This document shows positions 37,108 to 46,386 of a DNA stretch of 64,000 bases, in pieces. The translations under genes and the position numbers were made by a program. Numbering within the stretch: position 1 is the first letter of the stretch; each line of letters opens with the position of its first letter. Source of the stretch: Microbacterium bovistercoris (GTDB lineage: Bacteria > Actinomycetota > Actinomycetes > Actinomycetales > Microbacteriaceae); assembly GCF_003387575.1 (NCBI RefSeq), contig NZ_QUAB01000041.1, forward strand, positions 111,308 to 175,307, read 5' to 3'. Under the pieces are notes generated by a model. It saw only the letters and a list, made by a program, of their open reading frames with translations. It was not told the origin of the DNA and searched no databases.

Positions 37108-37877
37108 CGCACCCGTACTTCGCCGGCACCGGCCTTCCGCGCGTCCTCGCCCACCGCGGTCTTGCGACGCCCGAGGGCGAGGAATCCTCGGTGTGGGAGA
37201 ACTCCGCCGGCGCCTTCGCCCAGGCGGTGACGGCGGGCGCGGAGTTCATCGAGACGGACTGCCAGGTCACGGCCGACGGAGACGTCGTGCTCTTCCACGA
37301 TGACACGCTGGAGCGCCTCACCGGCGACCAGCGGCCGGTCTCAGCGGTGCGCACGGCCGAACTGCGGGCACTCTTCGCCGAGCACGGCGGACTGATGACC
37401 GTCGGGGAGGCTCTCGACGCGTTCCCCGACACGCGATTCAACATCGACGTCAAGACCGACGCCGCCGCGGAGCCCATCGGCGCTCTGGTCGCCGCTCACA
37501 CGCAGAGGCTGCTGATCACGAGCTTCTCGGATGCCCGTCGGCTGCGCGCGCTCGACGCGATCAGGCGTGCAGGCGCGGCCGAACCGCCGGCGACATCGGG
37601 AGGGCGTCGCTCCATCGTCGCGCTGCGTGCGCTGTCCGCTCTGCACGTCGTCCCCGGGACGGCCCTGCGCGGCATCGACGCGGTGCAGATACCGGTGGCG
37701 CAGGGATCGTTCCGCGTCCTGACCCCGGCGCTTCTCCGCGCCGCGCACCGGCACGGCGTGGAGGTGCACGTCTGGACGGTGAACGACCCGGCGCAGATGC
37801 GCGAGCTCCGCGAGCTCGGCGTCGACGGCATCATCAGCGATCATGCCGATGTCGCCCTGCGCACCCTCGCCGCCTGA
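37104..37877 (+). CDS. glpQ: Glycerophosphodiester phosphodiesterase
   Basis: 257-aa GDPD TIM barrel. LAHRG (about residue 17) and FIETDCQVTADGDVVLFHDD carry the catalytic His pair and metal Glu/Asp; FNIDVKTD is the next metal site. There is no signal peptide, so it acts in the cytosol on glycerophosphodiesters such as glycerophosphocholine. It starts inside the SPFH stop codon, so it is translationally coupled to NfeD-SPFH. Confidence 0.9.
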   Translation: MTHPYFAGTGLPRVLAHRGLATPEGEESSVWENSAGAFAQAVTAGAEFIETDCQVTADGDVVLFHDDTLERLTGDQRPVSAVRTAELRALFAEHGGLMTVGEALDAFPDTRFNIDVKTDAAAEPIGALVAAHTQRLLITSFSDARRLRALDAIRRAGAAEPPATSGGRRSIVALRALSALHVVPGTALRGIDAVQIPVAQGSFRVLTPALLRAAHRHGVEVHVWTVNDPAQMRELRELGVDGIISDHADVALRTLAA

Positions 37878-38001
37878 CAGCTGTCTCATCAGTTCGCAGC
37901 CGGTGCTGGGATTCCGCTGTGAAAGGGTCTAAGATTCAGGCCCTGTGGATGATCCGCACAGGCAGGTTCGTTATACCTGACAGCGACGAGAGGACCACAA
38001 A

Positions 38002-38385
38002 ATGGCAGATCGCAGCCTGCGCGGCATCCGACTCGGCGCCCAGAGCCTACAGAGCGAAGAGGGCGTCGTGTTCATGGAGCGGAGCGCCACCACCTACGCG
38101 TGCCCGGCTTGCGGGCACGAGACCACCCTGATGTTCGCGGCCGACGCGGAGCCCCCGCAGACCTGGGAGTGCCGTTCCTGCGGCGCCGACGCACTGCTCG
38201 AGGTCGACGGCAAGCCGGTGAAGCCCGCCGAGGACGACGAGAAGGCCGCCCGCACGCACTGGGACATGTTGCTCGAGCGCCGCACGCGCGCCGAGCTGGA
38301 AGAGCTGCTCGAGGAGCGGCTCGCCTACATCCGCGCCCGTCGCGGCGCCGGCGACGACCCGACTCGCCAGAAGATCGGCGCCTGA
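38002..38385 (+). CDS. rbpA: RNA polymerase-binding protein RbpA
   Basis: 127-aa actinobacterial transcription factor that binds the sigma factor and RNA polymerase and stabilises the open complex. The zinc-ribbon-like core has CPACGHE and CRSCGAD, and the C-terminal sigma-interaction domain (LERRTRAELEELLEERLAYI) follows. The basic N-terminal tail ADRSLRGIRLGAQS is typical. A 124-base upstream region separates it from GDPD and has GAGAGG before the ATG; promoter candidates include TATACC at 37972-37977 (weak). Confidence 0.95.
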   Translation: MADRSLRGIRLGAQSLQSEEGVVFMERSATTYACPACGHETTLMFAADAEPPQTWECRSCGADALLEVDGKPVKPAEDDEKAARTHWDMLLERRTRAELEELLEERLAYIRARRGAGDDPTRQKIGA

Positions 38386-39933
38386 TCAGGCCCGACGCCG
38401 TCGGGCGAGGACGCCGCTGAGCACCAGCCCGGCGAGCCCGCCCCACAGCAGGACCTGCTGAAGCCAGGGTCCGACCACGACTCCCGCCGTGAGGCCGGTG
38501 CGAAGCTCGACATCGTCGAGCAGCGCACCGGCCTCATCCGCGTCCAGCGTGGACATGGTGGAGCCGTCAGGACGGATGGTCTGGCTGGTGCCCACCGTGG
38601 AGATGTTCACGACGCTGCGGCCGGTCTCGATGGCCCGCGTGCGCGCGTAGGCGAGCTGCTGCAGGTTCTCGTCGGTGCCGCGGAAGTCCGCGTTGTTGGT
38701 CTGGAAGATCAACACCTGAGCCCCGCCGGTGACGCCTTCGCGGATGACCTCGTCGTAGATGACGTCGAAGCAGATCGCGAGGCCCACGAGCACGTCGCCG
38801 ACCTGCATGAGGGGCGGGTTGGAGCCCGGGGTGTACTCGCGCTGCAGCAGCCCGATCAAGTCGGGGACGATGGCGTTGTAGAACGCCCGATCCGGTACGT
38901 ACTCCCCGAAGGGCACCGGATGCCGCTTGTCATGAATCTGGTCCGCGGTTCCGTCGGAGGTCCACAGGAACGAGGTGTTGAAGATGTCGTCGCCCCGCTC
39001 GGTGGCGGTGTTCGCCAGCAGCGGCGCTCCGGCCTCGGTCACGACTCGCGTGAGGCGACGCGCCGTCGCCGGATCCTGGAACGGGTCATAGCCCGCCGAA
39101 CCCTCCGGCCAGACGACGAGATCGAGATCCCGGCCGTACAGCGGCTCGGTCGCCGCCATCTGGGAATCGATGACCGAGTACGGCTCGCGATCGTCGAAGT
39201 AGCCGGTCGGGCCGTTCCCCTGCACGGCGCCGATCCGCATGTCGCCCGCCACCGATGTCGGGAACAGGGGCGTGAGCAGCAGGACGATCGCAAGCGCCGC
39301 CGGCGCGATCAGATGCAGTGGACGGCGCCAAGCTCCCGTGCGCGCCACTTCGATCAGCAGGGCCGTGGTGGTGACGATGAGGAAGCTCAGTCCACTCACC
39401 CCTGCCCAGGAGGTCACGGACCCGAGCGGACTCTCCGACTGCGTCATCCCGAGCCGCGCCCAGGGGAATCCGCCGTACGGCCAGTTGCCGAGGAACAGCT
39501 CGTGGCCCGTCCAGAGTGCGCCGACCAGCACCGGAAGGGTGAACAGCCTCCCCCGTGGCCAGACGGGCGGCACCCAGCGGTAGGCGAGGGCGATCGGCAG
39601 CAGGGCGACGGCGGTGAGCCCGCCCTCGACGACGGTCAGTGCGGACCACGGGATGGTCCCGAGGTAGCGGCTCGTCCAGGAGACGAGCAGTCCGAAGAAC
39701 AGCAGGCCGTATACGAGTCCGACCAGGATCGCGCCCCAGGCCCGTCGTCCGATCAGCGCGAGCAGCAGCAGCGCCGTACCGGGGAACACCAGGGGCCAGA
39801 CGGCGGGCTCCGGGAAGGCCGCGCGCATGAGCAGTGCGGCAAGGGCTGCCGCGGGCAGGGCGAGCCAGAGCGGCAGCAGCGGCTGCGGCCGCGCTGATCT
39901 GTCGACGGGCGCGGAGCGGTCCGTGTCGGGCAT
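38386..39933 (-). CDS. lnt: Apolipoprotein N-acyltransferase
   Basis: 515-aa membrane enzyme that acylates the N-terminal Cys of lipoproteins. The first half has about seven membrane helices; the second half is a CN-hydrolase domain with the Glu of VVWPEGSAGYD, the Lys of DKRHPVPFGEY and the Cys of GLAICFDVIYDE. One helix follows near the C-terminus. The ATG at 39933 is chosen over longer readings that run into helY. Acylates lipoproteins such as the one at 45477-46373. It lies just downstream of helY (7 bases). Confidence 0.93.
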   Translation of the reverse strand: MPDTDRSAPVDRSARPQPLLPLWLALPAAALAALLMRAAFPEPAVWPLVFPGTALLLLALIGRRAWGAILVGLVYGLLFFGLLVSWTSRYLGTIPWSALTVVEGGLTAVALLPIALAYRWVPPVWPRGRLFTLPVLVGALWTGHELFLGNWPYGGFPWARLGMTQSESPLGSVTSWAGVSGLSFLIVTTTALLIEVARTGAWRRPLHLIAPAALAIVLLLTPLFPTSVAGDMRIGAVQGNGPTGYFDDREPYSVIDSQMAATEPLYGRDLDLVVWPEGSAGYDPFQDPATARRLTRVVTEAGAPLLANTATERGDDIFNTSFLWTSDGTADQIHDKRHPVPFGEYVPDRAFYNAIVPDLIGLLQREYTPGSNPPLMQVGDVLVGLAICFDVIYDEVIREGVTGGAQVLIFQTNNADFRGTDENLQQLAYARTRAIETGRSVVNISTVGTSQTIRPDGSTMSTLDADEAGALLDDVELRTGLTAGVVVGPWLQQVLLWGGLAGLVLSGVLARRRRA

Positions 39934-39940
39934 CCGGGGC

Positions 39941-42415
39941 CTACAGTCCTGAATAGGCGACGATGCCCCGGCGCACGCCGTCGAGAGCGCGTCGCGCGGT
40001 GCGGGCGAGATCCCCGTCCTCGGCGACGATGGAGAGCTGATCGAGCAGGTCGATGGTCTGTTTCGTCCAGCGGACGAAGTCCCCGGCCGCCATGTCCGCC
40101 TCGATGAGCACCCGATCCAGCATGCCTCCGCGTGCCCACTCGTGCATCGCGGCGGCGAGACCGGGCGCCAGCGGCTCGGTGCCCGGCAGCCTGTGGTCGT
40201 GCTCCAGGTCGTCGAGCTGCGCCCACAGCTCGATGGTGCGGTCGTAGGCGATGCGGAAGGCGCCGCGCGGCATGCCCCGCTCCCCCGCATTCTGCTCGTC
40301 ACGGCGCGGCTCGTAGACCAGGCAGCACGCCATCGCGGCCAGAGAGGGCGCGTCCAGCTGCTTCCAGATTCCCTGGCGCAGGGCCTCAGCGACCAGCAGG
40401 TCGCGTTCGCCGTAGATGCGGCGCATCGTGCGTCCGGCATCCGTCAGCTGGAGGTCGTCGCCCTCGCCGGTGACGTAGTGGACCGCCTGCAGCACCTCGA
40501 GCACGCGGTCGAAGATCCGCGCCACGGTGCCGGTGCGGTTCTCGATCTGACGACGGGTGCGGTCCGTCTCGCGCTTGAGCTTCCAGTACCGCTCGGCCCA
40601 GCGGGCGTGTGCCTCGCGGTCGGGGCAGGAGTGGCAGGGGTGCCGCTGCATCCGCGTGCGCAACTGTTGGATCTTGTGCAGCCGCTTGTCGCGCACCGCG
40701 CGAGGAGCGGCGGCATCCTTGCGGTGCTTCTTCTCGAGATCGCTCAGTTCGCGCCGGATGCCGGCGTACTCGGTGAAGTCTCCGTGCTCGCAGGTCATCG
40801 CCTCGACGTAGCCGGCGAGCGACGTCTCGGCCTCCTTCACCTGACGCGCCAGACCCACGACAGCGCGGTCGGCCTGGAACTGCGCGAAGGAGGACTCCAG
40901 GATCTCGCGCGCACGCGCGCGCCCGAAGCGGTCGATGAGGTTGACCGCCATGTTGTAGGTCGGACGGAAACTGGAGTTGAGAGGGTAGGTGCGGCGGGAG
41001 GCCAGAGCGGCGACCGCCTGCGGATCCATCCCTTCGGTCCACTGGACGACCGCGTGTCCTTCGACATCGATGCCGCGACGCCCGGCACGGCCGGTGAGCT
41101 GGGTGTACTCCCCCGACGTGATCGCGACACGCGCCTCGCCGTTGAACTTCTCCATCTTCTCCAGCACGACCGTGCGGGCCGGCATGTTGATGCCGAGTGC
41201 GAGGGTCTCCGTGGCGAAGACGGCCTTGAGCAACTTGCGCTGGAAGAGTTCTTCCACGACCTCCTTGAACGCGGGCAGAAGACCGGCGTGGTGCGAGGCC
41301 ACACCGCGCTCGAGATCATCGCGCCACTGCCAGAACCCGAGCACGTCGAGGTCCTCGTCCTTCAGCGCCCGCGTGCGATCGTTCACGATCTCGCGGATCT
41401 CGGTGCGCTCCTCGGCGGTCGTGAGCCGCAGCCCGGAGCGCCGCACCTGCTGCACGGCCGCATCGCAGCCGACCCGGCTGAAGATGAAGAAGATCGCCGG
41501 CAGCAGATTCGCGTTGTCGAGCAGACGCACGACCTCGGGGCGATCCATCCGTTCGATCCGACGGACGTTGGAGGAGCGCACCGGCCGCTTCCCGCCGCGC
41601 GGCGGGCGCTGGGCCTGCCGGCCCGCGTGCCGCGCGCTGCGATACTCCTGCGCGCGCCTGTTGTCGTCGTACCGCGATCCGGTGAAGGAACGGATGCGCA
41701 TGAGCTCCTGATTCACCTGCGCGGTGGCGATGCCTGCTCTGTCGTCGAACAGCGGCAGCAGGTCATCGCGCACCAGCACGTGCTGCTCGAGCGGCACGGG
41801 CCGGGTCTCGGACACGATCACGTCGGTGTCGCCGCGCACGGTGTCGAGCCAGTCGCCGAACTCCTCGGCGTTGGACACGGTCGCGCTGAGCGACACCAGC
41901 CTCACCTGCGGCGGCAGATGGAGGATGACCTCTTCCCAGACCGGACCGCGGAATCGGTCGGCGAGGTAGTGCACCTCGTCCATCACGACGTACCGCAGAC
42001 CGGTGAGCGCCGGCGAGTCCGCATAGAGCATGTTGCGCAGCACCTCGGTGGTCATGACCACCACGCGCGCACTGCCGTTGATGTTCGTGTCTCCGGTGAG
42101 CAGACCGACCTCGTCCTCACCGTAGACGTCGACCAGCTCGCGGAACTTCTGGTTCGACAGCGCCTTCATCGGCGTGGTGTAGAACGCCTTGTCACCGGGC
42201 GTCTGCATGGCGAGATGGATCGCGAACTCGCCGACGATCGTCTTGCCCGCGCCGGTCGGCGCGGCCACGAGCACGCTGCGTCCGCGCTCGAGCGACTGAC
42301 ACGCCGCCACCTGGAACGGATCCAGGCGGAAACGCAACTGCGCGGCGAACGCCGACGCCTGCGGGTGGTCGCGTCGGTCGTTCGCCTCGGCGAAGCGATC
42401 GGCGGCCGAACTCAT
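39941..42415 (-). CDS. helY: Ski2/Mtr4-like DEAD/DEAH helicase
   Basis: 824-aa RNA helicase. Walker A is APTGAGKT (about residue 54), the Walker B box is VVMDEVHYLADRFRG, and LTGRAGRRGIDVEG is motif VI. A long C-terminal Ski2-type helical region has PDREAHARWAERYWKLKRE. It sits in the conserved actinobacterial paf-tat-helY cluster; its ATG overlaps the tatC stop by 4 bases. Confidence 0.92.
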   Translation of the reverse strand: MSSAADRFAEANDRRDHPQASAFAAQLRFRLDPFQVAACQSLERGRSVLVAAPTGAGKTIVGEFAIHLAMQTPGDKAFYTTPMKALSNQKFRELVDVYGEDEVGLLTGDTNINGSARVVVMTTEVLRNMLYADSPALTGLRYVVMDEVHYLADRFRGPVWEEVILHLPPQVRLVSLSATVSNAEEFGDWLDTVRGDTDVIVSETRPVPLEQHVLVRDDLLPLFDDRAGIATAQVNQELMRIRSFTGSRYDDNRRAQEYRSARHAGRQAQRPPRGGKRPVRSSNVRRIERMDRPEVVRLLDNANLLPAIFFIFSRVGCDAAVQQVRRSGLRLTTAEERTEIREIVNDRTRALKDEDLDVLGFWQWRDDLERGVASHHAGLLPAFKEVVEELFQRKLLKAVFATETLALGINMPARTVVLEKMEKFNGEARVAITSGEYTQLTGRAGRRGIDVEGHAVVQWTEGMDPQAVAALASRRTYPLNSSFRPTYNMAVNLIDRFGRARAREILESSFAQFQADRAVVGLARQVKEAETSLAGYVEAMTCEHGDFTEYAGIRRELSDLEKKHRKDAAAPRAVRDKRLHKIQQLRTRMQRHPCHSCPDREAHARWAERYWKLKRETDRTRRQIENRTGTVARIFDRVLEVLQAVHYVTGEGDDLQLTDAGRTMRRIYGERDLLVAEALRQGIWKQLDAPSLAAMACCLVYEPRRDEQNAGERGMPRGAFRIAYDRTIELWAQLDDLEHDHRLPGTEPLAPGLAAAMHEWARGGMLDRVLIEADMAAGDFVRWTKQTIDLLDQLSIVAEDGDLARTARRALDGVRRGIVAYSGL

Positions 42416-43227
42416 GCGGGCAGATCGGGGTCGAGCCCCATCGCGATCATGCGCTTGCGCTTGCGCTTGTCGAAGATCAGCGCGAGCCCGCCGGCCGCGA
42501 AGTACAGCACCGTCAGGATGCCGGCCAGCAGGAACATGCTCACCACGTCGGCGGGCGGCGTCGCGATCGCCGAGAACACGATCGCCACCAGGATGGCCCA
42601 GCGCCAGCCCTTGAAGATCGCCTTGCCCGTCAGGATGCCCGCCATGTTCAGGCCGATCATGAACACCGGCGTCACGAACGAAATGCCCACCACGATCATC
42701 AGCTTGAAGATGAAGTCGTAGTACTCACGGGCGCTCATGAAGCTGGTGCCGGTCTGCGGTGTGAAGCCGACCAGCATCTCGATGACGTGCGGACTGACGA
42801 TCATCGCGGTGTAGCAGCCCGCGAAGAACAGCGGGATCGCCGCGGCGACGAATCCGATCGTGTACTTGACCTCTTTGCGCGTCAGACCGGGCATGATGAA
42901 CGCCCAGATCTGCCACAGCCACACCGGCGCCGCCAGCGTCAGTCCGATCGCGAACGCCATGCGCATGCGAAGGTCGAACGCCGCGGTCACGGTGCCGAAG
43001 TTCAGCGAGACGTAGTTCACGCCCCGCTCGTTCTGCAGATCAGCGATCGGACGCGAGATGAAGTCGATGATCGGATCCGTCACGAAGAACGCCACGATCA
43101 TCGCGACGACGATCGTGATCGCCGCGATCGTCAAACGCTTGCGGAGCTCGCGCAGATGCGCGCCGAGCGACATCCGACGGTCGTGGCGAGGCTGTTCCTC
43201 GACGGGCGAGGAATCAGTCACTGCCAC
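42412..43227 (-). CDS. tatC: Sec-independent translocase TatC
   Basis: 271-aa polytopic component of the twin-arginine export system, about six membrane helices. LRELRKRLTIAAITIVVAM at the N-terminus, the conserved PGLTRKEVKYTIGFV loop and AREYYDFIFKLMIVVG are seen. It recognises Tat signal peptides together with TatB-type protein. Five bases after tatA; overlaps helY. Confidence 0.95.
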   Translation of the reverse strand: MAVTDSSPVEEQPRHDRRMSLGAHLRELRKRLTIAAITIVVAMIVAFFVTDPIIDFISRPIADLQNERGVNYVSLNFGTVTAAFDLRMRMAFAIGLTLAAPVWLWQIWAFIMPGLTRKEVKYTIGFVAAAIPLFFAGCYTAMIVSPHVIEMLVGFTPQTGTSFMSAREYYDFIFKLMIVVGISFVTPVFMIGLNMAGILTGKAIFKGWRWAILVAIVFSAIATPPADVVSMFLLAGILTVLYFAAGGLALIFDKRKRKRMIAMGLDPDLPA

Positions 43228-43232
43228 CGCCG

Positions 43233-43472
43233 TCAGCTGGTCTTGTCAGCGCTGGACGGTGCGTCCTTCTGCGGTCCGGTCGAACCGCTCTCGGGCGCCG
43301 CCTCTGTCTGTGCTGCGGTCGCGTCGTCGTCCTTCATCGCCTTCATCTCGCCCTTGAACACGCGGGCGGACTGTCCGACGCTCTTCGCGAGTGCCGGCAG
43401 CTTCGCCGCACCGAAAAGAAGCAGGACAACGATGAGAATGGCGAGCAGGTGCCATCCGGTCAGGCCAGCCAT
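43233..43472 (-). CDS. tatA: Sec-independent translocase TatA
   Basis: 79-aa pore-forming subunit. One N-terminal membrane helix (LLAILIVVLLLFGAAKLPAL) with the FG hinge, an amphipathic helix (ALAKSVGQSARVFKGEM) and an acidic/Ser-rich tail. A TAGACT element on this strand (43510-43505, overlapping the pafC stop) is 32 bases upstream, so tatAC may have its own promoter as well as read-through from pafBC. Confidence 0.92.
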   Translation of the reverse strand: MAGLTGWHLLAILIVVLLLFGAAKLPALAKSVGQSARVFKGEMKAMKDDDATAAQTEAAPESGSTGPQKDAPSSADKTS

Positions 43473-43507
43473 GGAAGTCTCCTCATTGATGGGTAGTGGC
43501 GTTCAGT

Positions 43508-44491
43508 CTACCCGTGGTCGGCGGACTCCGGGTCACGGTACAGCGCCAGTCCTGCGATTGCCCAGTCACGGGTGGCCGTGCGCGCCGTAGCGGGTTCGAG
43601 CACCTGCATCCTGCCGGCGAAACGCGCCGCGAAGCGCTTGATCCCCCGGGGGTCCGCCATGCGCAGGCGCAGGGTGACCTCGCCGTCCGATCGCGACACC
43701 TCTTCCGACCGGAAACCGCTCAGCAGCGGCGCGAGCCCCTCCGGGATGCGCACCGTCACCGTGTCGTCGGTCGGAGCCGTCCCGAACGCGTCAGGCACAC
43801 CCTCGGCGCCGTGCGTGATGGCGATGTCCGTGAGACGGGCGTCACTGACCCGGTCGAGGTGGAAGGTGCGCATCGCCTGGCGCAGATGGCACCAGCCCTG
43901 CAGGTACCACTGCCCGTCGGTGATGAGCACCTGCACCGGGTCGACCGTGCGCACCGTCGGCGAGGCATCCGGCGCCTGATAGGCGAACGAGACGGCGACG
44001 CCGTCGTTCAGCGCACGCGAGACGACCTCCTGCACCTCCCCCACCTGACGAGGGGCGACCACGACATCGGCGGGCGCGTCGACCGCACCGCGGGCCAGCT
44101 TCGCCAGCAGACCCGCCACCAAGCCGGAATCCGACACGGCGGGCACCGCGGCGACCATCTGCAGTCCTGCCAGCAGCGCTGCGGCCTCGCGGGCCGTGAA
44201 GCGCGGCACACGGCGCAGCGCCACGTCGTTGGTGATCTCGATCACGTCGTGCTCGTCGAGCAGGTCCCAGTCGATGTCGAACATCTCCTGCGGCTGCTGC
44301 CAGAAGCCGTCCTCGCCGGGGAGGCCGATCACCGTCAGCTTCTCGACCATGGCGCGCATCTCCGGCACGCTCACGCCGAATTCAGCGGCCGCCTCGGCCA
44401 GCGAGACCTGGCCGCGTTCGAGCAGGTACGGCACGAGGGTGAGGTAGACGCGCACGCGGTCGGCGGCGAGAAGGGGTTTCGGATCGCTCAT
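43508..44491 (-). CDS. pafC: WYL-domain transcriptional regulator PafC
   Basis: 327-aa DNA-binding protein: N-terminal HTH (about 20-80; RGQVSLAEAAAEFGVSVPEM), WYL domain (about 140-230; VSRALNDGVAVSFAYQAPD and WYLQGWCHLRQAMRTF), then WCX domain. With PafB it activates the LexA-independent DNA-damage response of actinobacteria (known family role). It overlaps pafB by 4 bases. Confidence 0.92.
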   Translation of the reverse strand: MSDPKPLLAADRVRVYLTLVPYLLERGQVSLAEAAAEFGVSVPEMRAMVEKLTVIGLPGEDGFWQQPQEMFDIDWDLLDEHDVIEITNDVALRRVPRFTAREAAALLAGLQMVAAVPAVSDSGLVAGLLAKLARGAVDAPADVVVAPRQVGEVQEVVSRALNDGVAVSFAYQAPDASPTVRTVDPVQVLITDGQWYLQGWCHLRQAMRTFHLDRVSDARLTDIAITHGAEGVPDAFGTAPTDDTVTVRIPEGLAPLLSGFRSEEVSRSDGEVTLRLRMADPRGIKRFAARFAGRMQVLEPATARTATRDWAIAGLALYRDPESADHG

Positions 44492-45477
44492 GCGTGCTCC
44501 CCGTCATCGTGTGCGGCGAGGACCCCGCGCAGTCGTTCGACGACGGCGACGCGCAGCTCCGCCGGTTCGACGACGCGCACCTCGGGTCCGTAGGAGGCCA
44601 GCTCGTCGGCGAGGATGTCGCGGTCCACGTAGGGCACCCGGATGCCCTGCACGGCAGGTGTCGCCCGGCGTCCGAGTCGCAGCGCGGCCTCGGTGCCCGG
44701 CTCGACCTCCAGCAGTGCGGAGTGCGTGGCGGCGACCTGCTCGAGACCGGACAGTGCCCGATCCCCCGCGCCCTCGCGGAGTGAGGAGTCGAAGGACTGC
44801 GCGGTGACCTTCACGGCGCCGACGATGCGGCTGAGCAGGAACGTGCGCTCCGCCTCCGCATCCACGTCGATGCCGTAGACGTGCCAGCGGGCCTCGTAGT
44901 CGAGCAGAGCGAGAGGCCGCAGCCGCCGGCTCTGCGGGCGCTCCTCGCCCGGTTTGAGGTAGTCGAAGGTCACGACGCGGGAGCGCTCGATCGCGTCTTG
45001 AAGGGGCGCGAATGCGGCATCCCGCACCGTGATCCGCGGCGCGAAGCCGATGATCGGCTCGTCACCGTCGATGCCCAGTGCGCGGATCTTGCGGACACCG
45101 GCCTGCGCATCGGATGATGCGGACTCGGCGCTCCAGACGCTGCCTGCCAGCCGCAGCACCGCGAGTTCCGCCGGGCTGAACGCGATGTCTCCTGGAAGGT
45201 CGTACTCCTCCTGCGGGATGCGGTAGCGGGCCTCGCGCAGGTCGTTCGGATCGGCGGCGTCGCCGATCGTCTCGACGCGCACGCCCAGGGCGCGAAGCTG
45301 GTCCTTGTCGCGCTCGAACATCTTCTCGAGGGCGTCGGCCTTCGCGCCGGCCTCGGCGCGCTGACGGTATCCGGAGACGCTGTCGAGGATCTGCTGCTTG
45401 GTCAGGCCGATCCGCGTGGCCATCAGCGCCACGATCAGGTTGGTGAGGCGCTCCTCCGCGGGGATCGTGGCGGCCAT
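44488..45477 (-). CDS. pafB: WYL-domain transcriptional regulator PafB
   Basis: 329-aa regulator with the same layout as PafC: N-terminal winged HTH (RLTNLIVALMATRIGLTKQQ), WYL domain (RSRVVTFDYLKPGEE, then ARWHVYGIDVDAEAERTF) and C-terminal WCX domain. It forms a heteromer with PafC that senses single-strand DNA in the known mycobacterial case. Its ATG overlaps the lipoprotein stop by one base, so it is co-translated. Confidence 0.92.
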   Translation of the reverse strand: MAATIPAEERLTNLIVALMATRIGLTKQQILDSVSGYRQRAEAGAKADALEKMFERDKDQLRALGVRVETIGDAADPNDLREARYRIPQEEYDLPGDIAFSPAELAVLRLAGSVWSAESASSDAQAGVRKIRALGIDGDEPIIGFAPRITVRDAAFAPLQDAIERSRVVTFDYLKPGEERPQSRRLRPLALLDYEARWHVYGIDVDAEAERTFLLSRIVGAVKVTAQSFDSSLREGAGDRALSGLEQVAATHSALLEVEPGTEAALRLGRRATPAVQGIRVPYVDRDILADELASYGPEVRVVEPAELRVAVVERLRGVLAAHDDGEHA

Positions 45478-46373
45478 CAGTTGCTCGCGGGCACCGAACC
45501 GAGGATGTCGACGACGTATGCCACAGCCTGCGCATCGCCCTCGCCGGGCACGACGACGAGGACCTGCGATCCGACGGTCGCCGCCTTCACCGCATCGGCG
45601 ACCTGCTGAGGCAGTTTCGAGAGGTCGGCCTCGGGCAGTTTGCCCCAGCTGCTCTCAGCGACCTCGCGGTCGTTCCAGCCGACGGCGGTGTAGGCGAAGA
45701 ACGGCTGGGCGTCACCGACCACGTCGCCCTCTCCTGCGATGAGGGTCTCGGTGACGGTCTTCGTCGGAGCGTCGCCGTCCGGGATGATGATGCCCGGCCG
45801 TCCGTCCGAGGGGTTGCGGACCACCGTGGGGATACCCCGGGCGTTGTTGAAGACGTCGCTGCCCTCGGCGCGGGAGAGCATGGTGCTCTCGATGTCGAAG
45901 ACGGCGATCACGCTGTCGCCCTTCTTGCTCGCCGGAGCGGCGACCACGACCCGGCTCCCGCCGGTGGCGCACTCCAGCGCCTTGGTGAGGTCGACGCCCT
46001 GCAGGCCCTGCTCGATCGTGCTGATCGTGAACAGCTGGCCCTGACCGTCGAAGCCGACGTTCTGGATCATCTCGCCGGTCGTGCCGGAGTACATCGCGAA
46101 CCCGCCGACGAACACCTGGTTCGGGTCGACCAGCGGGTCTCCGTCGCCGACCTCGGCGTCGAAGAACGAGACCTGCTCGGTCTTCAGCGGGCCGATCAGC
46201 TCGAGCTCCGGCACGCTGCCGAGATCGCCGCTGACGGTCACATCCTCGTCGATCCCGTTCGCGGAGCCGGTGCGATCACAGGTCGCCCCGGCGAAGGTCG
46301 GCGCGGCCGAGCATCCGCTCAGAGCGACGGCGGACAGGGCGAGGGCGGCGAGAGCTGCGGACGTTTTACGCAC
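45477..46373 (-). CDS. FKBP-like lipoprotein
   Basis: 298-aa secreted lipoprotein. The signal peptide ends in a lipobox ALSGCSAAP (Cys about residue 21). Two tandem FKBP-like segments follow: GQGQLFTISTIEQGLQGV in the first and LSKLPQQVADAVKAATVGSQ before the C-terminal VLVVVPGEGD in the second. Key PPIase residues look poorly conserved, so it may be a chaperone-like rather than active isomerase. GTG start; TAGACT (46386-46381) lies 7 bases upstream. Its stop overlaps pafB, an odd coupling of an exported protein to a DNA-damage regulator. Confidence 0.82.
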   Translation of the reverse strand: MRKTSAALAALALSAVALSGCSAAPTFAGATCDRTGSANGIDEDVTVSGDLGSVPELELIGPLKTEQVSFFDAEVGDGDPLVDPNQVFVGGFAMYSGTTGEMIQNVGFDGQGQLFTISTIEQGLQGVDLTKALECATGGSRVVVAAPASKKGDSVIAVFDIESTMLSRAEGSDVFNNARGIPTVVRNPSDGRPGIIIPDGDAPTKTVTETLIAGEGDVVGDAQPFFAYTAVGWNDREVAESSWGKLPEADLSKLPQQVADAVKAATVGSQVLVVVPGEGDAQAVAYVVDILGSVPASN

Positions 46374-46380
46374 GCGCTCC

Positions 46381-46386
46381 AGTCTA
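46381..46386 (-). promoter_or_regulatory. Candidate -10 element (TAGACT) for the FKBP-like lipoprotein and pafBC
   Basis: TAGACT (reading 46386 down to 46381) is 7 bases before the GTG start and overlaps the trmI stop codon. It predicts a leaderless transcript leading into pafBC. Confidence 0.5.

Noticed and set aside
40142..42721. 859-residue plus-strand frame opposite helY
   Set aside because: Antisense shadow of an intact helicase; no recognisable domain or ribosome site.
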